46,152 nt of DNA from Burkholderiales bacterium. GTDB taxonomy: Bacteria > Pseudomonadota > Gammaproteobacteria > Burkholderiales > Burkholderiaceae_C. Within the stretch, counting starts at the first letter, position 1. Each line of letters starts with the position of its first letter. A program made the translations under genes and the position numbers. The stretch is taken from positions 1 through 46,152 of the forward strand of contig JACPYV010000204.1 of assembly GCA_016195825.1 (NCBI GenBank). Reading direction: 5' to 3'. The notes below the pieces were generated by a model. It was not told the DNA's origin. It did not search any database and saw nothing but the letters and a program-made list of their open reading frames with translations. Below, piece after piece: positions 16,861 to 26,199 of the stretch.

Positions 16861-17742
16861 TCAAAGAATTTCGTTCAGCATGCGTTCCACGCCCTGCTGC
16901 CAGGGCGGCAGGCGCAGGCCGAAGCGCTGCTGCAGCTTGGCCGTGGACAGGCGCGAGTTCAGCGGGCGGCGCGCGGGCGTCGGGTAGTCGCTGGTCGGGA
17001 TCGGCAGGATCTGGTCCGGTGCGACCTTGACGACCTTACCTCGCTCGCGTGCGAATTCGATGACCATGCGCGCGTAGTCATGCCAGCTCGTCTGGCCCTC
17101 GGCGACTGCGTGGTAGGTGCCCGTCAGCGCCGGGTTCACGCGGGCGGCGCGCAGCATGTGGACTGTCAGGTCGGCCAGCAGGTCGGCGCCGGTCGGGGCG
17201 CCGATCTGGTCCGCGATGACCTTGAGTTGGTCGCGCTCGGCTGCCAGGCGCAGCATGGTCTTGGCGAAGTTGCCGCCGCGGGCCGCATAGACCCAGCTGG
17301 TACGCAGGATCAGGTGCTGGCAGCCACTGGCGCGGATGGCGTCCTCGCCTTCGGCCTTGGTGCTGCCGTAGACGCTCAGCGGCGCGATGGGGGCATCCTC
17401 GTCGCGCGGCTGGTCACCGCTGCCGTCGAAGACGTAGTCCGTTGAGTAGTGAACGAGCAGCGCGCCCAGGCGCTTGGCTTCGATGGCGAGCAGGGCGGGC
17501 GTCGTCGCGTTGATCTGGCGCGCGAGGTCGGGTTCGCTCTCGGCCTTGTCCACGGCGGTATGGGCCGCGGCATTGACGATGACTTCCGGCGCCATGGCCT
17601 GCACGCGCGCCAGCAGCTGTTCCGGCTGCGTGAAATTACCACCGTCGTCGTGGTCCAGCGCCACAACCTCGCCGACCACGGCCAGCGAGCGCTGCAGTTC
17701 CCATCCGACCTGGCCGCCCTTGCCGAGTAGAAGGATCTTCAT
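16861..17742 (-). CDS. rfbD: dTDP-4-dehydrorhamnose reductase
   Basis: This 293-residue short-chain dehydrogenase has [17 protein letters not shown] at the N terminus for NADPH binding, [16 protein letters not shown] in the substrate region, YSTDYVFDG, and YGSTKAEGE with the catalytic Tyr and Lys. It reduces the 4-keto sugar to dTDP-L-rhamnose, the last pathway step. The start is ATG 17742 in an ATGA overlap with the rfbB stop; the longer open frame to 17826 lies inside rfbB. Translational coupling to rfbB is likely. Confidence 0.95.
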   Translation of the reverse strand: MKILLLGKGGQVGWELQRSLAVVGEVVALDHDDGGNFTQPEQLLARVQAMAPEVIVNAAAHTAVDKAESEPDLARQINATTPALLAIEAKRLGALLVHYSTDYVFDGSGDQPRDEDAPIAPLSVYGSTKAEGEDAIRASGCQHLILRTSWVYAARGGNFAKTMLRLAAERDQLKVIADQIGAPTGADLLADLTVHMLRAARVNPALTGTYHAVAEGQTSWHDYARMVIEFARERGKVVKVAPDQILPIPTSDYPTPARRPLNSRLSTAKLQQRFGLRLPPWQQGVERMLNEIL

Positions 17743-18800
17743 GCCGCGGTGTACTGCTGACTGATCCAGTCGCGGTAGGCGCCGCTTTGCACGCGGCCGA
17801 CCCAGTCCGGGTGGTCGAGGTACCACTGCACCGTCTTGCGGATGCCGGTCTGGAAGGTCTCGGCCGGCCGCCAGCCGAGTTCGCGCTCGATCTTGCGGGC
17901 GTCGATGGCGTAGCGGCGGTCGTGGCCGGGGCGGTCCTTCACATAGGTGATCAGGCGCTCGTACTTGCCGGCGGGGTCGGGCCGCAGTTCGTCCAGCAGC
18001 GCGCAGACGATCTTGACGATGTCGATGTTGGCCTGCTCGTTCCAGCCGCCGATGTTGTAGGTCTCGCCCAGCTTGCCGCCGGCCAGCACGGCGCGGATGC
18101 CGCTGCAGTGGTCGGTCACGTAGAGCCAGTCGCGGATCTGCTGGCCGTCGCCGTAGACGGGCAGGGGCTTGCCCGCCAGCGCGTTGACGATCATCAGCGG
18201 GATCAGCTTCTCGGGGAAGTGATAGGGCCCGTAGTTGTTGGAGCAGTTGGTCGTGACGACCGGCAGCCCGTAGGTGTGGTGCCAGGCGCGCACGAGGTGG
18301 TCGCTGGCGGCCTTGCTGGCCGAGTAGGGGCTGTTGGGCTCGTAGGGGTTGGTCTCGGCGAAGGGCGGATCCTCGGCCTTCAGCGAGCCGTAGACCTCGT
18401 CGGTCGAGACGTGGTGGAACCGAAAAGCCGCCTTGGCGTCGCCGTCCAGCGCGCTCCAGTAGCCGCGCGCAGCCTCCAGCAGCGTGAACGTGCCGTCCAC
18501 ATTGGTGCGCATGAAGGCACCGGGGCCGCTGATGGAGCGGTCCACATGGCTCTCGGCCGCGAAGTGAACGACGGCACGCGGCTGGTGGGTCGCCAGCAGG
18601 CCGTCGATGAGGGCGCGGTCGCAGATGTCGCCCTTGACGAAGGTATGGCGGGCGTCGCCGTCCAGGCTGCTGAGGTTTTCGAGGTTGCCCGCGTAGGTCA
18701 GCACGTCCAGGTTAACGACGGGCTCGTCAGACTGGCGCAGCCAGTCGAGCACGAAGTTGCTGCCGATGAAACCGGCGCCGCCGGTGACGAGGATGGTCAT
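17739..18800 (-). CDS. rfbB: dTDP-glucose 4,6-dehydratase
   Basis: This 353-residue enzyme begins [19 protein letters not shown] for NAD binding, with [24 protein letters not shown] and the catalytic [25 protein letters not shown] fits the substrate cap. It makes dTDP-4-keto-6-deoxyglucose, the second step of rhamnose supply. The operon order B-D-A-C is common in proteobacteria. Its start lies 3 bp after the stop of the mannose gene upstream. Motifs and length match RmlB throughout. Confidence 0.96.
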   Translation of the reverse strand: MTILVTGGAGFIGSNFVLDWLRQSDEPVVNLDVLTYAGNLENLSSLDGDARHTFVKGDICDRALIDGLLATHQPRAVVHFAAESHVDRSISGPGAFMRTNVDGTFTLLEAARGYWSALDGDAKAAFRFHHVSTDEVYGSLKAEDPPFAETNPYEPNSPYSASKAASDHLVRAWHHTYGLPVVTTNCSNNYGPYHFPEKLIPLMIVNALAGKPLPVYGDGQQIRDWLYVTDHCSGIRAVLAGGKLGETYNIGGWNEQANIDIVKIVCALLDELRPDPAGKYERLITYVKDRPGHDRRYAIDARKIERELGWRPAETFQTGIRKTVQWYLDHPDWVGRVQSGAYRDWISQQYTAA

Positions 18801-18803
18801 GGC

Positions 18804-20249
18804 TCAGGCCCTGCCGTAGGTGTCTTCGAAGCGGACGATGTCGTCCTCGCCCAGGTAGGAGCCGGACTGGACCTCGATGATCTCCAGCGGCACCTTGCCG
18901 GGGTTGGCCAGGCGGTGGGTCTGGCCCAGCGGGATGTAGGTGGACTGGTTCTCGGTCAGCAGAATGGTCTTGTCGCCGTTGACGATCTCAGCCGTGCCGC
19001 TGACGACGATCCAGTGCTCCGCCCGGTGGTGGTGCATCTGCAGGCTCAGGGAGGCGCCCGGCTTGACCATGATGCGCTTGACCTGGTGGCGCGGACCGTT
19101 GTCGATGCTGTCGTACCAGCCCCAGGGACGGTGGACCTTGCGGTGCAGGGCCTGCTCGCCACGCTGTTCGGCACCCAGGCGGTTGACGATCTGCTTGACC
19201 TCCTGGCTGCGCGCGCGGTCACTGACCAGCGCAGCATCGGGCGTTTCCACGACGACGATGTCGGTCAGACCCACGACGCCCACGAGGCGGCTCGTGGCAT
19301 GAACCAGCGTGTTGCGGCTGTCGGCAATCAGCGCGTCGCCGACGAAGGCGTTGCCGTTGGCGTCCTTGTCGGCCACCTGCCAGACAGCCTCCCACGCGCC
19401 GAGGTCGTTCCAGCCCGCGTCCAGAGCCACCATGCGCAGCGGGATGTCGGTGTCGGGGCAGCGTTCCATGACCGCGTAGTCGACCGATTCACTGGGCACG
19501 GCGGCAAACTCGGCCTTGCCGGGACGCACGAACTTGGCGTCCGTCTTGCGAACATCCCAGGCCGCACGGGTCGCAGCGGCGATGTCGGGACGGAAGCGCT
19601 CCAGCGCCTTCATCCACACGCTGGCGCGCAGCACGAACATGCCGCTGTTCCAGTAGTAGTGGCCTTCGGCCAGGTAGCGCTGGGCGGTCTCGAGATCGGG
19701 TTTTTCGACGAACTGGGCCACCGAGAGGCCGCCGGCTTCACCCGCCGTGCGGATGTAGCCGTAGCCGGTCTCGGGCCGGTCCGGAGTGATGCCCAGGATG
19801 GTGATGGCGCCCTCGGCGGCCAGGCGGATCGCGTCCTGCAACGCAGCCGTGAAGGCGGCCCCGTCGGTGACGGTCTGGTCGGCCGGCGTGACGACGAGCA
19901 CCGGGTCGTGGCCACCCTCGAGCGCGGCCAGGGCGGACAGCGTCAGCGCCGGTGCGGTATTGCGGCCCAGCGGCTCCAGCAGCACGCTGCTGGGCTCCAG
20001 CTTCGCCTCGCGCAGTTGGTCCAGCACGAGGAAGCGGTGTTCCTCGTTGCCGACGATGCAGGGGGCGGCCAGTTCGAACTCGGGCGAGGCGAGGGCGGCC
20101 AGGCGGCGTGCGGCCAGTTGGAACAGGCTTTCGTTGCCCGACAGCACCAGGAATTGCTTGGGGTAGCCGGCGCGCGACAGCGGCCACAGCCGGGTGCCGG
20201 AGCCGCCAGCCATGATGACGGGAAGGACGGAGGTCTTGTCGGAAGACAT
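18804..20249 (-). CDS. manC: Mannose-1-phosphate guanylyltransferase / mannose-6-phosphate isomerase
   Basis: This 481-residue bifunctional enzyme is of the AlgA/XanB/ManC kind. The N-terminal pyrophosphorylase domain shows [20 protein letters not shown] and the middle has FVEKPDLETAQRYL. The C-terminal cupin domain has RPWGWYDSID, MHHHRAEHWIVVSGTA and YIPLGQTHRLANPG, the type II phosphomannose isomerase metal site. It makes GDP-mannose from fructose-6-phosphate via mannose-6-phosphate when a phosphomannomutase acts in between; no such mutase is in this window. The start at ATG 20249 has only a weak ribosome site; the frame is open to 20312 but the signature sits correctly after the chosen start. 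Confidence 0.93.
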   Translation of the reverse strand: MSSDKTSVLPVIMAGGSGTRLWPLSRAGYPKQFLVLSGNESLFQLAARRLAALASPEFELAAPCIVGNEEHRFLVLDQLREAKLEPSSVLLEPLGRNTAPALTLSALAALEGGHDPVLVVTPADQTVTDGAAFTAALQDAIRLAAEGAITILGITPDRPETGYGYIRTAGEAGGLSVAQFVEKPDLETAQRYLAEGHYYWNSGMFVLRASVWMKALERFRPDIAAATRAAWDVRKTDAKFVRPGKAEFAAVPSESVDYAVMERCPDTDIPLRMVALDAGWNDLGAWEAVWQVADKDANGNAFVGDALIADSRNTLVHATSRLVGVVGLTDIVVVETPDAALVSDRARSQEVKQIVNRLGAEQRGEQALHRKVHRPWGWYDSIDNGPRHQVKRIMVKPGASLSLQMHHHRAEHWIVVSGTAEIVNGDKTILLTENQSTYIPLGQTHRLANPGKVPLEIIEVQSGSYLGEDDIVRFEDTYGRA

Positions 20250-20260
20250 ATCGGATCGGA

Positions 20261-21274
20261 TCAATTGAAACCGTGGGGATTGAGGTGTTGCCAGCGCCAG
20301 CTGTCCTGGCACATGCGTGCGAGGTCCAGCTTGGCCTCCCAGCCGAGCAGCTCGCGGGCCAGCGCGGGATCGGCCCAGCAGGCGGCGACGTCGCCGGCAC
20401 GGCGCGGGGCGACTTCGTAGGGCACGCTGCGGCCGCTGGCCGCTTCGTAGGCGCGGACCAAGTCCAGCACGCTGTAGCCGCGTCCGGTGCCGAGGTTGAC
20501 GGTCAGCGAGCCCGGATTGGCCAGCAGCCAGCGCAGCGCCGCGACATGGCCTTCGGCCAGGTCGGTCACGTGGATGTAGTCGCGCACGCCGGTGCCGTCG
20601 GGCGTGGGGTAGTCGTTGCCGAAGACTGACAGTCGGTCGCGGCGCCCCACGGCCACCTGGGCGACGTAGGGCATCAGGTTGTTGGGCGTGCCGCGCGGGT
20701 CCTCGCCGATGCGACCGCTTTCATGGGCGCCCACCGGGTTGAAGTAGCGCAGGCAGGCGGTCTGCCAGGCCGGGTCGGCCAGCCCCAGGTCACGCAGGAT
20801 TTGCTCGCCCATCAGCTTGGTCGCGCCGTAGGGGCTGGTCGTCGAGGTCGGCGTGTCCTCGCGCAGCGGCAGCTGGTCGGACATGCCGTAGACGGTGGCG
20901 CTGGAGCTGAAGACCATGCGCGTGCAGCCGTGGCGCTTCATGACCTCGCAGGTGTTGACCAGGCCGCCGAGGTTGTTGCGGTAGTAGGCCAACGGTTGGC
21001 TGACCGACTCGCCGACGGCCTTGAATGCCGCGAAATGCACCACTGCAGCCGGCCGGTAGCGGCCGAAGATCTCGTCCAGCGCCGCGGCGTCGCAGACGTC
21101 GGCGCGTTCGAACTCGATGGGTGCCGTTGCCAGCTCCGCCAGGCGTTCCAGCACGACGGGCGAGCTGTTGGCGAAGTTGTCGACGCCGACGACGCGGTAG
21201 CCGGCCTGCTGCAGCGCCAGCCAGGTGTGCGAGGCAATGTAGCCGGCCGCCCCCGTGAGCAGGATGGTGGTCAT
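20261..21274 (-). CDS. galE: UDP-glucose 4-epimerase
   Basis: This 337-residue enzyme starts TILLTGAAGYIASHTWLAL, with DNFANSSP after strand 2 as in GalE, HFAAFKAVGESVSQPLAYY, SSSATVYGM and the catalytic YGATKLMGEQ. The substrate region NLMPYVAQVAVGRRD is typical of bacterial GalE. It interconverts UDP-glucose and UDP-galactose. In GalE the glycine-rich motif usually reads GYIGSH; here one position is Ala (GYIASH), a conservative change. It lies between the outer-membrane barrel gene and manC with gaps of about 10 bp on each side, so it belongs to the EPS operon. Confidence 0.94.
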   Translation of the reverse strand: MTTILLTGAAGYIASHTWLALQQAGYRVVGVDNFANSSPVVLERLAELATAPIEFERADVCDAAALDEIFGRYRPAAVVHFAAFKAVGESVSQPLAYYRNNLGGLVNTCEVMKRHGCTRMVFSSSATVYGMSDQLPLREDTPTSTTSPYGATKLMGEQILRDLGLADPAWQTACLRYFNPVGAHESGRIGEDPRGTPNNLMPYVAQVAVGRRDRLSVFGNDYPTPDGTGVRDYIHVTDLAEGHVAALRWLLANPGSLTVNLGTGRGYSVLDLVRAYEAASGRSVPYEVAPRRAGDVAACWADPALARELLGWEAKLDLARMCQDSWRWQHLNPHGFN

Positions 21275-21283
21275 CGGAAGAGA

Positions 21284-22531
21284 TCAGTAGAGGATGGCTT
21301 GGCCGGTGCAGCCGTAGCTGGCAGCGCTGTAAACGTATTGCGCAACGCTGCTGTCGCGGCTGGCATGGTCGTATTGGCAACCCAGGCTGAGCCCGCGCGA
21401 GAAGGCCCAGCGCAGGCCGACGTTGTAGGCGGTGTTGTCATCCCTGGCGTCGAAGACGGCGACGCCGGCGTCGCTGCTGCGGCGCGCGCGGTTGCTGCTG
21501 GCCCTGGCGTTGAGGCTGAGCTTGCCGGTCAGCGCGTAGCTGCTGGCGAGCTGCCAGGTGGTGTAGACGCGGTTCAGGTCGGTCGTCTGAACCGCGCTTT
21601 CCTGGCCTGTGTCGCGGGCAAATTGCAGGTTGAACTGCAGCTTGGCCGTCGGTAGCCAATCCCAGCTGACGCTGCCCGTCGTGCCGCTGAAGTCGCGCAG
21701 GACATCGAGGCTGTTGTTGGTCCTGCTGCGGCTGATGCGGGTGTTCAGCGTGCTGTGGCCGCCGATGCTCCAGCGCGTCGTGAAGTCGAAATCGTCACGC
21801 TTGTAGTCGTTGACCGCGCTGACGACCTCGAAAGTCAGGGTGTCGGGATTGAACGCGATACCCACCGGGTAGCGCGAATGCTTACCCTTGGTGTGGCGCG
21901 CGGCCAGCCCCAGTCTCACGTTGCCCGCGGGTGTCGCATACAGGCCCAGCGAGCCGGTGTCCTGCGAAAATGCGAAACGGTCGTACTCCTCGGCGGTGAA
22001 CTTGCGCTGGCGGTGCGACCAGCCGCCTTCGACCGTGTAGCGCGTCGCGACACCCAGGCGCGCCAGGGCCTGGTACTCGTCGTTGCGCTCGGTGTTCTTC
22101 TTGAGAATGGGGTTGACGCCGTTGCCAATGTTGAAGTCCGCCAGCGATCGGTCAGACTTGGCGCTCAGCGTGCCGGACAGGTCCCCCAGGGTTTGCCAGT
22201 CCAGCGCCGTGCGCAGCGAGTAGGACTGGTTGTTCAGGTCCCGGTTGCTGCTGTAGCGGTTGTCCTGCAGCGAGCCGTCCACCCTGACGTGCTGGCGGCC
22301 GAGCTTCTGGTCCAGCCCGCCCAGCAGTCCTGCGCTGACGACGCTGTCGCTGTTGGTGGCACCTGCCTGGCGGTAGACATTGGAGACATGCGAGACGCCG
22401 AGCGAGCCGCCCACGTAAAAGGGGGCCGCGTCGTCGGTCTGGGCCAGCACGGGGGCGGCCAGCGTCGCAGTCGCGAAGACGGCCGCCAACTGCGAAAGGC
22501 GGGAGGGGAAGGTGAGTGACTTAATAGGCAT
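21284..22531 (-). CDS. epsL: Outer-membrane beta-barrel EPS protein, EpsL-like
   Basis: This 415-residue protein has a Sec signal (LAAVFATATLAAPVLAQ, cleaved near residue 31). A long series of alternating polar and hydrophobic segments with aromatic ends follows, typical of a transmembrane beta-barrel of 14 to 18 strands. The opening PFYVGGSLGVSHVSNVYR resembles EpsL of XrtB/PEP-CTERM-associated EPS loci. It could help export polysaccharide through the outer membrane. The start overlaps the stop of the upstream epsB-like gene by 11 bp. The final residues end in a hydrophobic Tyr, as barrels often do. The family call comes from general resemblance plus context and is the least certain in this operon. 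Confidence 0.75.
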   Translation of the reverse strand: MPIKSLTFPSRLSQLAAVFATATLAAPVLAQTDDAAPFYVGGSLGVSHVSNVYRQAGATNSDSVVSAGLLGGLDQKLGRQHVRVDGSLQDNRYSSNRDLNNQSYSLRTALDWQTLGDLSGTLSAKSDRSLADFNIGNGVNPILKKNTERNDEYQALARLGVATRYTVEGGWSHRQRKFTAEEYDRFAFSQDTGSLGLYATPAGNVRLGLAARHTKGKHSRYPVGIAFNPDTLTFEVVSAVNDYKRDDFDFTTRWSIGGHSTLNTRISRSRTNNSLDVLRDFSGTTGSVSWDWLPTAKLQFNLQFARDTGQESAVQTTDLNRVYTTWQLASSYALTGKLSLNARASSNRARRSSDAGVAVFDARDDNTAYNVGLRWAFSRGLSLGCQYDHASRDSSVAQYVYSAASYGCTGQAILY

Positions 22532-23909
22532 GACGGTCGAACACCACCAGCCGCACGGTGCGCAGGATGATCTGCAGATCCAGAGCCAGCGACCAGTTGC
22601 GCAGATATTCCAGATCGTATTCGACGCGCGCCACCATCTTGTCGATGGTGTCGGTCTCGCCGCGCAGGCCGTTGACCTGGGCCCAGCCGGTGATGCCGGG
22701 CTTGACCTTGTGACGCACCATGTAGGCCTTGATGAGCTTGCGGTATTCCTCGTTGTGGGCGACCGCGTGCGGTCTCGGACCCACGATGCTCATGCGGCCT
22801 TGCAACACGTTGATGAATTGCGGCAATTCGTCCAGCGACGTGCGGCGGATGAAGGCGCCGAACGGCGTGATGCGCGCGTCGCCCTTGGTCGCCTGCTTGA
22901 CCACGGCACCGTTGTCCTGCGTGCGCATCGAGCGGAACTTGTAGACGATGATCTCCTCGCCATCCAGGCCATTGCGGCGCTGCTTGAAGATGACGGGGCC
23001 GGGTGAGCTGAGTTTCACGCCGATGGCCAACGCCAGCAGGATGGGCGAGATCAGCACCAGGATGATGGCGGACAGCATGATGTCGCTGACCCGCTTGATG
23101 AGCTGGTTCGTGCCGGTGAAGGGCGTCTCGCAGATGCCAACGACCGGAACGCCGCTGATGTCCTGCAGCCGGCCCTGGATGATGCTGATGCCGAACACGT
23201 CGGGCACGAAGAACAGCGAAGCCGTGGTGCCCTGCACCTGCTCCAGCAACTCCACGATGCGCGGCTGGGAGCCCAACGGCAGGGTGATGTAGACCTCGCG
23301 CACGCCCTTGTCGCGCACATATTCGCTGAGTGTGGACAGCGAGCCCAGCAGTTCGGGGCCCGCTTCCGCGTGCAGGCGCTCGGGGTTGCGGTCGTCGAAA
23401 TAGCCCAGACAGATGACCCCCTGGGTGTCGCGCAGCGCCCGCGCCACCTTGTAGCCCAGCGCTCCGGCGCCCACGACCACGGCGGTGCGGCGCGCGCTGG
23501 GGTCGCGGGCTCGCCACTGCTGCACGCGCCGGCCCAGGGCGATGGCGGCGATCTGGAAGATGGGCGTGATGATGGCCCACCACAACAGCACCTCGTCTTC
23601 GAAGTAGTGCAGGCTGTTCGTCGCGTAGCCGCATAGCATCAGGATGCCCAGCAGCACCAGCCAGGACGACAGCACGTCGACCAGCGCGCTGGCGGGGTGG
23701 TCGTTGAAGCGGTTGCGGCCCGGGAAGGTCAGCGCAAAGACCAGCAGGCACAGCGTCAGCGTCGGCCGCATGACCGGCTCATCGAAATGGCCGTTCACCA
23801 GCAGGAAGGTCATGACGATGATGCCCGGCTCAAGGAAGGCGGCAATCAGCGATTCGACCGACTGCGGTGCGCTGTAGAACGTCCTCTTGTAGCTGCGGTC
23901 CTCGAACAT
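22521..23909 (-). CDS. epsB: Undecaprenyl-phosphate glucose phosphotransferase (WcaJ/EpsB type)
   Basis: This 462-residue polyprenyl-phosphate hexose-1-phosphate transferase has four to five N-terminal helices and a Rossmann-like cytoplasmic domain (VVVGAGALGYKVARAL). The catalytic C-terminal bacterial sugar transferase domain holds FKQRRNGLDGEEIIVYKFRS, RTSLDELPQFINVLQGRMS and GPRPHAVAHNEEYR. It moves glucose-1-phosphate from UDP-glucose to undecaprenyl phosphate and so starts the EPS repeat unit. ATG 23909 gives a start close to the usual one; an in-frame TTG at 23987 would add 26 residues. It is the first gene of the eight-gene operon. Confidence 0.92.
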   Translation of the reverse strand: MFEDRSYKRTFYSAPQSVESLIAAFLEPGIIVMTFLLVNGHFDEPVMRPTLTLCLLVFALTFPGRNRFNDHPASALVDVLSSWLVLLGILMLCGYATNSLHYFEDEVLLWWAIITPIFQIAAIALGRRVQQWRARDPSARRTAVVVGAGALGYKVARALRDTQGVICLGYFDDRNPERLHAEAGPELLGSLSTLSEYVRDKGVREVYITLPLGSQPRIVELLEQVQGTTASLFFVPDVFGISIIQGRLQDISGVPVVGICETPFTGTNQLIKRVSDIMLSAIILVLISPILLALAIGVKLSSPGPVIFKQRRNGLDGEEIIVYKFRSMRTQDNGAVVKQATKGDARITPFGAFIRRTSLDELPQFINVLQGRMSIVGPRPHAVAHNEEYRKLIKAYMVRHKVKPGITGWAQVNGLRGETDTIDKMVARVEYDLEYLRNWSLALDLQIILRTVRLVVFDRHAY

Positions 23910-24024
23910 CGTGGGGAAATCTGTTGCCCGTGCGGGCGAAGGGCTTGCAAAAAGCGATCCGGGATTCTCCACCAACAATTTTGACAACCCGCCGGGGCTC
24001 GTCCCCTGTTCAGGGTCCGCTGCC

Positions 24025-24030
24025 TACAAT
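24025..24030 (+). promoter_or_regulatory. Candidate -10 box for a leaderless ubiJ transcript
   Basis: TACAAT is a near-perfect -10 box, only 8 bases before the ubiJ ATG at 24038. A transcript from it would start at or next to the ATG. The matching -35 position (about 24002-24007, TCCCCT) is poor. The nearby TTGACA at 23981 is too far for normal spacing. Confidence 0.4.
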
Positions 24031-24037
24031 CTTGCGC

Positions 24038-24574
24038 ATGTCTGCCCCCTGGCCATTGCCCTCCCTGTCACCGCTGCTGATGCCGGCCCTCCAGGACCGT
24101 CTCGTGCTGCTGATCAACCATGTCGTGTCGCGGGAGCCGATCGCCGCGCAAAGGCTGCGGCCGCTGACCGGGCGGGGCCTGGTCGTGCACCTGGCGCGCT
24201 GGCCGGCGCTGCTGCCGGCGGCTCCGGATTTGATACTTGGTGTTACACCTGCTGGGCTGTTCGAGCGGCTGGATGTTGCGCCAGCGGGCCAGGGCGGCCT
24301 GCGCATCGAGATCGACGCGTCCAATCCGGCCAAGCTGGCGCTGGGTGCCCTCAGCGGCGGGTCTCCCGGTGTCAGCGTCCAGGGCGATGCCGCCTTTGCG
24401 GGCGAGATGCACTGGCTGCTGGACAACCTGCGCTGGGACATCGAGGACGATCTCGCGGCCGTGGTCGGCCCGTTGGCGGCGCGCCAACTGGCCCAGTTCG
24501 GCCGCACGCTGCGGCGCTCGCTGTCGGGCATGGCGCAGCGTTTTGCGCCCGCGATGTCCGGTAGCGGCACATGA
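24038..24574 (+). CDS. ubiJ: Ubiquinone biosynthesis accessory factor UbiJ (SCP2 domain)
   Basis: This 178-residue protein has the SCP2-like pattern of UbiJ: an N-terminal helical part, a beta-rich middle ([50 protein letters not shown]) and a C-terminal helix with [18 protein letters not shown]. UbiJ binds ubiquinone intermediates in the soluble Ubi complex, together with UbiK. The ATG at 24038 is chosen because the upstream frame has no family likeness. It overlaps ubiB by ATGA at 24571, the usual ubiJ-ubiB coupling. ubiE, often the first gene of such an operon, is absent here. Confidence 0.88.
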   Translation: MSAPWPLPSLSPLLMPALQDRLVLLINHVVSREPIAAQRLRPLTGRGLVVHLARWPALLPAAPDLILGVTPAGLFERLDVAPAGQGGLRIEIDASNPAKLALGALSGGSPGVSVQGDAAFAGEMHWLLDNLRWDIEDDLAAVVGPLAARQLAQFGRTLRRSLSGMAQRFAPAMSGSGT

Positions 24575-26133
24575 GGTTTGTCTCGCGGCTGCTGGTCATC
24601 CTGTGGACGGTCTGGCGCTTCGGTCTCGATGACCTGGCCTTGTCGGGGCTGCGCCGACGGCGCTTTCAGCTGCTGCGTCGGCTGACCCGCCTGGGCCGCC
24701 GCTGGCAGGAGCCGCGCGGGGTGCGCCTGCGCCTCGCTCTGGAGCATCTGGGCCCCATTTTTGTGAAGTTCGGGCAGGTGCTGTCCACGCGGCGCGACCT
24801 GCTGCCGCACGACGTGGCCCAGGAACTGGCCAAGCTGCAGGACCGTGTGCCGCCCTTCCCGGCGGCGCAGTCGCGCGAACTGGTGGAGCGCGCCTTCGGC
24901 CGGCCTCTGGAGGAGCTGTTCGCCAGCTTCGAGGCAGAGCCGGTGGCCAGCGCCAGCATCGCGCAGGTGCATTTCGCGACGCTGAAGGACGGCCGCGAGG
25001 TGGCCGTCAAGGTGCTGCGCCCCGGCATGCTGGATGTCATCGACGACGACTTGTCGCTAATGCGCAAGCTCGCGGTCTGGATCGAGCGTTTCTCGGCGGA
25101 CGGCCGGCGCCTGAAGCCGCGCGAGGTCGTCGCCGAGTTCGACAACTACTTGCACGACGAGCTGGACCTCGTCCGCGAGGCGGCCAACGCCGCCCAGCTG
25201 CGCCGCAACATGGCCGGGCTGGACATCATCATGGTGCCTGAGATGCACTGGGACCTGTGCAGCCCCCAGGTCATCGTCATGGAGCGCATGAAGGGCGTGC
25301 CCATCTCGCACCGGCCGGCGCTGGATGCCGCCGGCATCGACATCAAGAAGCTGGCGCGCGACGGCGTGACCATCTTCTTCACGCAGGTCTTCCGCGACGG
25401 CTTCTTCCATGCCGACATGCACCCCGGCAACATCCAGGTCAGCCTGGCGCCGGAGACCTTCGGGCGCTACATCGCTCTGGATTTCGGCATCATCGGCACG
25501 CTGACCGAGGTGGACAAGGACTACCTGGCGCAGAACTTCATCGCCTTCTTCCAGCGTGACTACAAGCGCGTTGCCGAATTGCACATCGCCTCCGGCTGGG
25601 TGCCGGCCGAAACCCGCGTCGATGCGCTGGAGAGCGCCGTGCGTGCCGTCTGCGAGCCGCATTTCGACCGGCCGCTGAAGGACATCTCGCTGGGCCAGGT
25701 GCTGATGCGGTTGTTCCAGACCTCGCGCCGCTTCAACGTCGAGATCCAGCCGCAGCTCGTGCTGCTGCAAAAGACGCTGCTCAACGTCGAGGGCCTGGGG
25801 CGCCAGCTGGACCCCGAGCTGGACCTCTGGGCGACGGCCAAGCCGTTCCTGGAGCGCTGGATGAACGAGCAGGTCGGCTGGCCGGCGCTGACCAAACAGC
25901 TGCAGAAGGAAGCGCCGCGCTTCGCCCAGCTCATCCCCGAGCTGCCTCGGCTGCTGCATGACGCGCTCAAGGGCCAGGCGCAGCGCGGCGGTGACGCCGA
26001 GATCGGCGCATTGGTACGGGAATTGCGCAGCACCAACCGGCTGCTGTCCGGCCTGCTGTGGGGCGCGGCCGGCTTCGCGTTCGGCGTCGCGGCGGCCTGG
26101 CTGACCGTGCGCTTTCTGGGCATCAGTCCCTAG
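24571..26133 (+). CDS. ubiB: Ubiquinone biosynthesis atypical kinase UbiB
   Basis: This 520-residue ADCK/UbiB-family protein has the invariant KxGQ region [16 protein letters not shown], the Ala-rich nucleotide loop as [13 protein letters not shown], the lysine motif [10 protein letters not shown], the catalytic-loop counterpart [13 protein letters not shown] and the metal motif [10 protein letters not shown]. Two hydrophobic segments at the C terminus ([20 protein letters not shown]) anchor it to the inner membrane. UbiB is thought to use ATPase activity to help extract or present ubiquinone precursors. The length matches the bacterial family. Confidence 0.95.
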   Translation: MRFVSRLLVILWTVWRFGLDDLALSGLRRRRFQLLRRLTRLGRRWQEPRGVRLRLALEHLGPIFVKFGQVLSTRRDLLPHDVAQELAKLQDRVPPFPAAQSRELVERAFGRPLEELFASFEAEPVASASIAQVHFATLKDGREVAVKVLRPGMLDVIDDDLSLMRKLAVWIERFSADGRRLKPREVVAEFDNYLHDELDLVREAANAAQLRRNMAGLDIIMVPEMHWDLCSPQVIVMERMKGVPISHRPALDAAGIDIKKLARDGVTIFFTQVFRDGFFHADMHPGNIQVSLAPETFGRYIALDFGIIGTLTEVDKDYLAQNFIAFFQRDYKRVAELHIASGWVPAETRVDALESAVRAVCEPHFDRPLKDISLGQVLMRLFQTSRRFNVEIQPQLVLLQKTLLNVEGLGRQLDPELDLWATAKPFLERWMNEQVGWPALTKQLQKEAPRFAQLIPELPRLLHDALKGQAQRGGDAEIGALVRELRSTNRLLSGLLWGAAGFAFGVAAAWLTVRFLGISP

Positions 26134-26199
26134 CCGCGGCGCGCCTTGGCAACTTCATAATCCGCGCCACTTTTTCCGGCCCACCGTTCGCCCGTACCC

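Noticed and set aside
17787..20420. Open frame of 877 codons on the plus strand across rfbB, manC and galE
   Set aside because: It is the antisense shadow of three clear minus-strand enzymes; the composition (Val/Gly/Ala/His/Gln-rich) is that of the reverse frame in GC-rich DNA, with no domain.
23981..24007. TTGACA as -35 box for ubiJ
   Set aside because: It is 38 bases from the TACAAT box, too far for a sigma-70 promoter.
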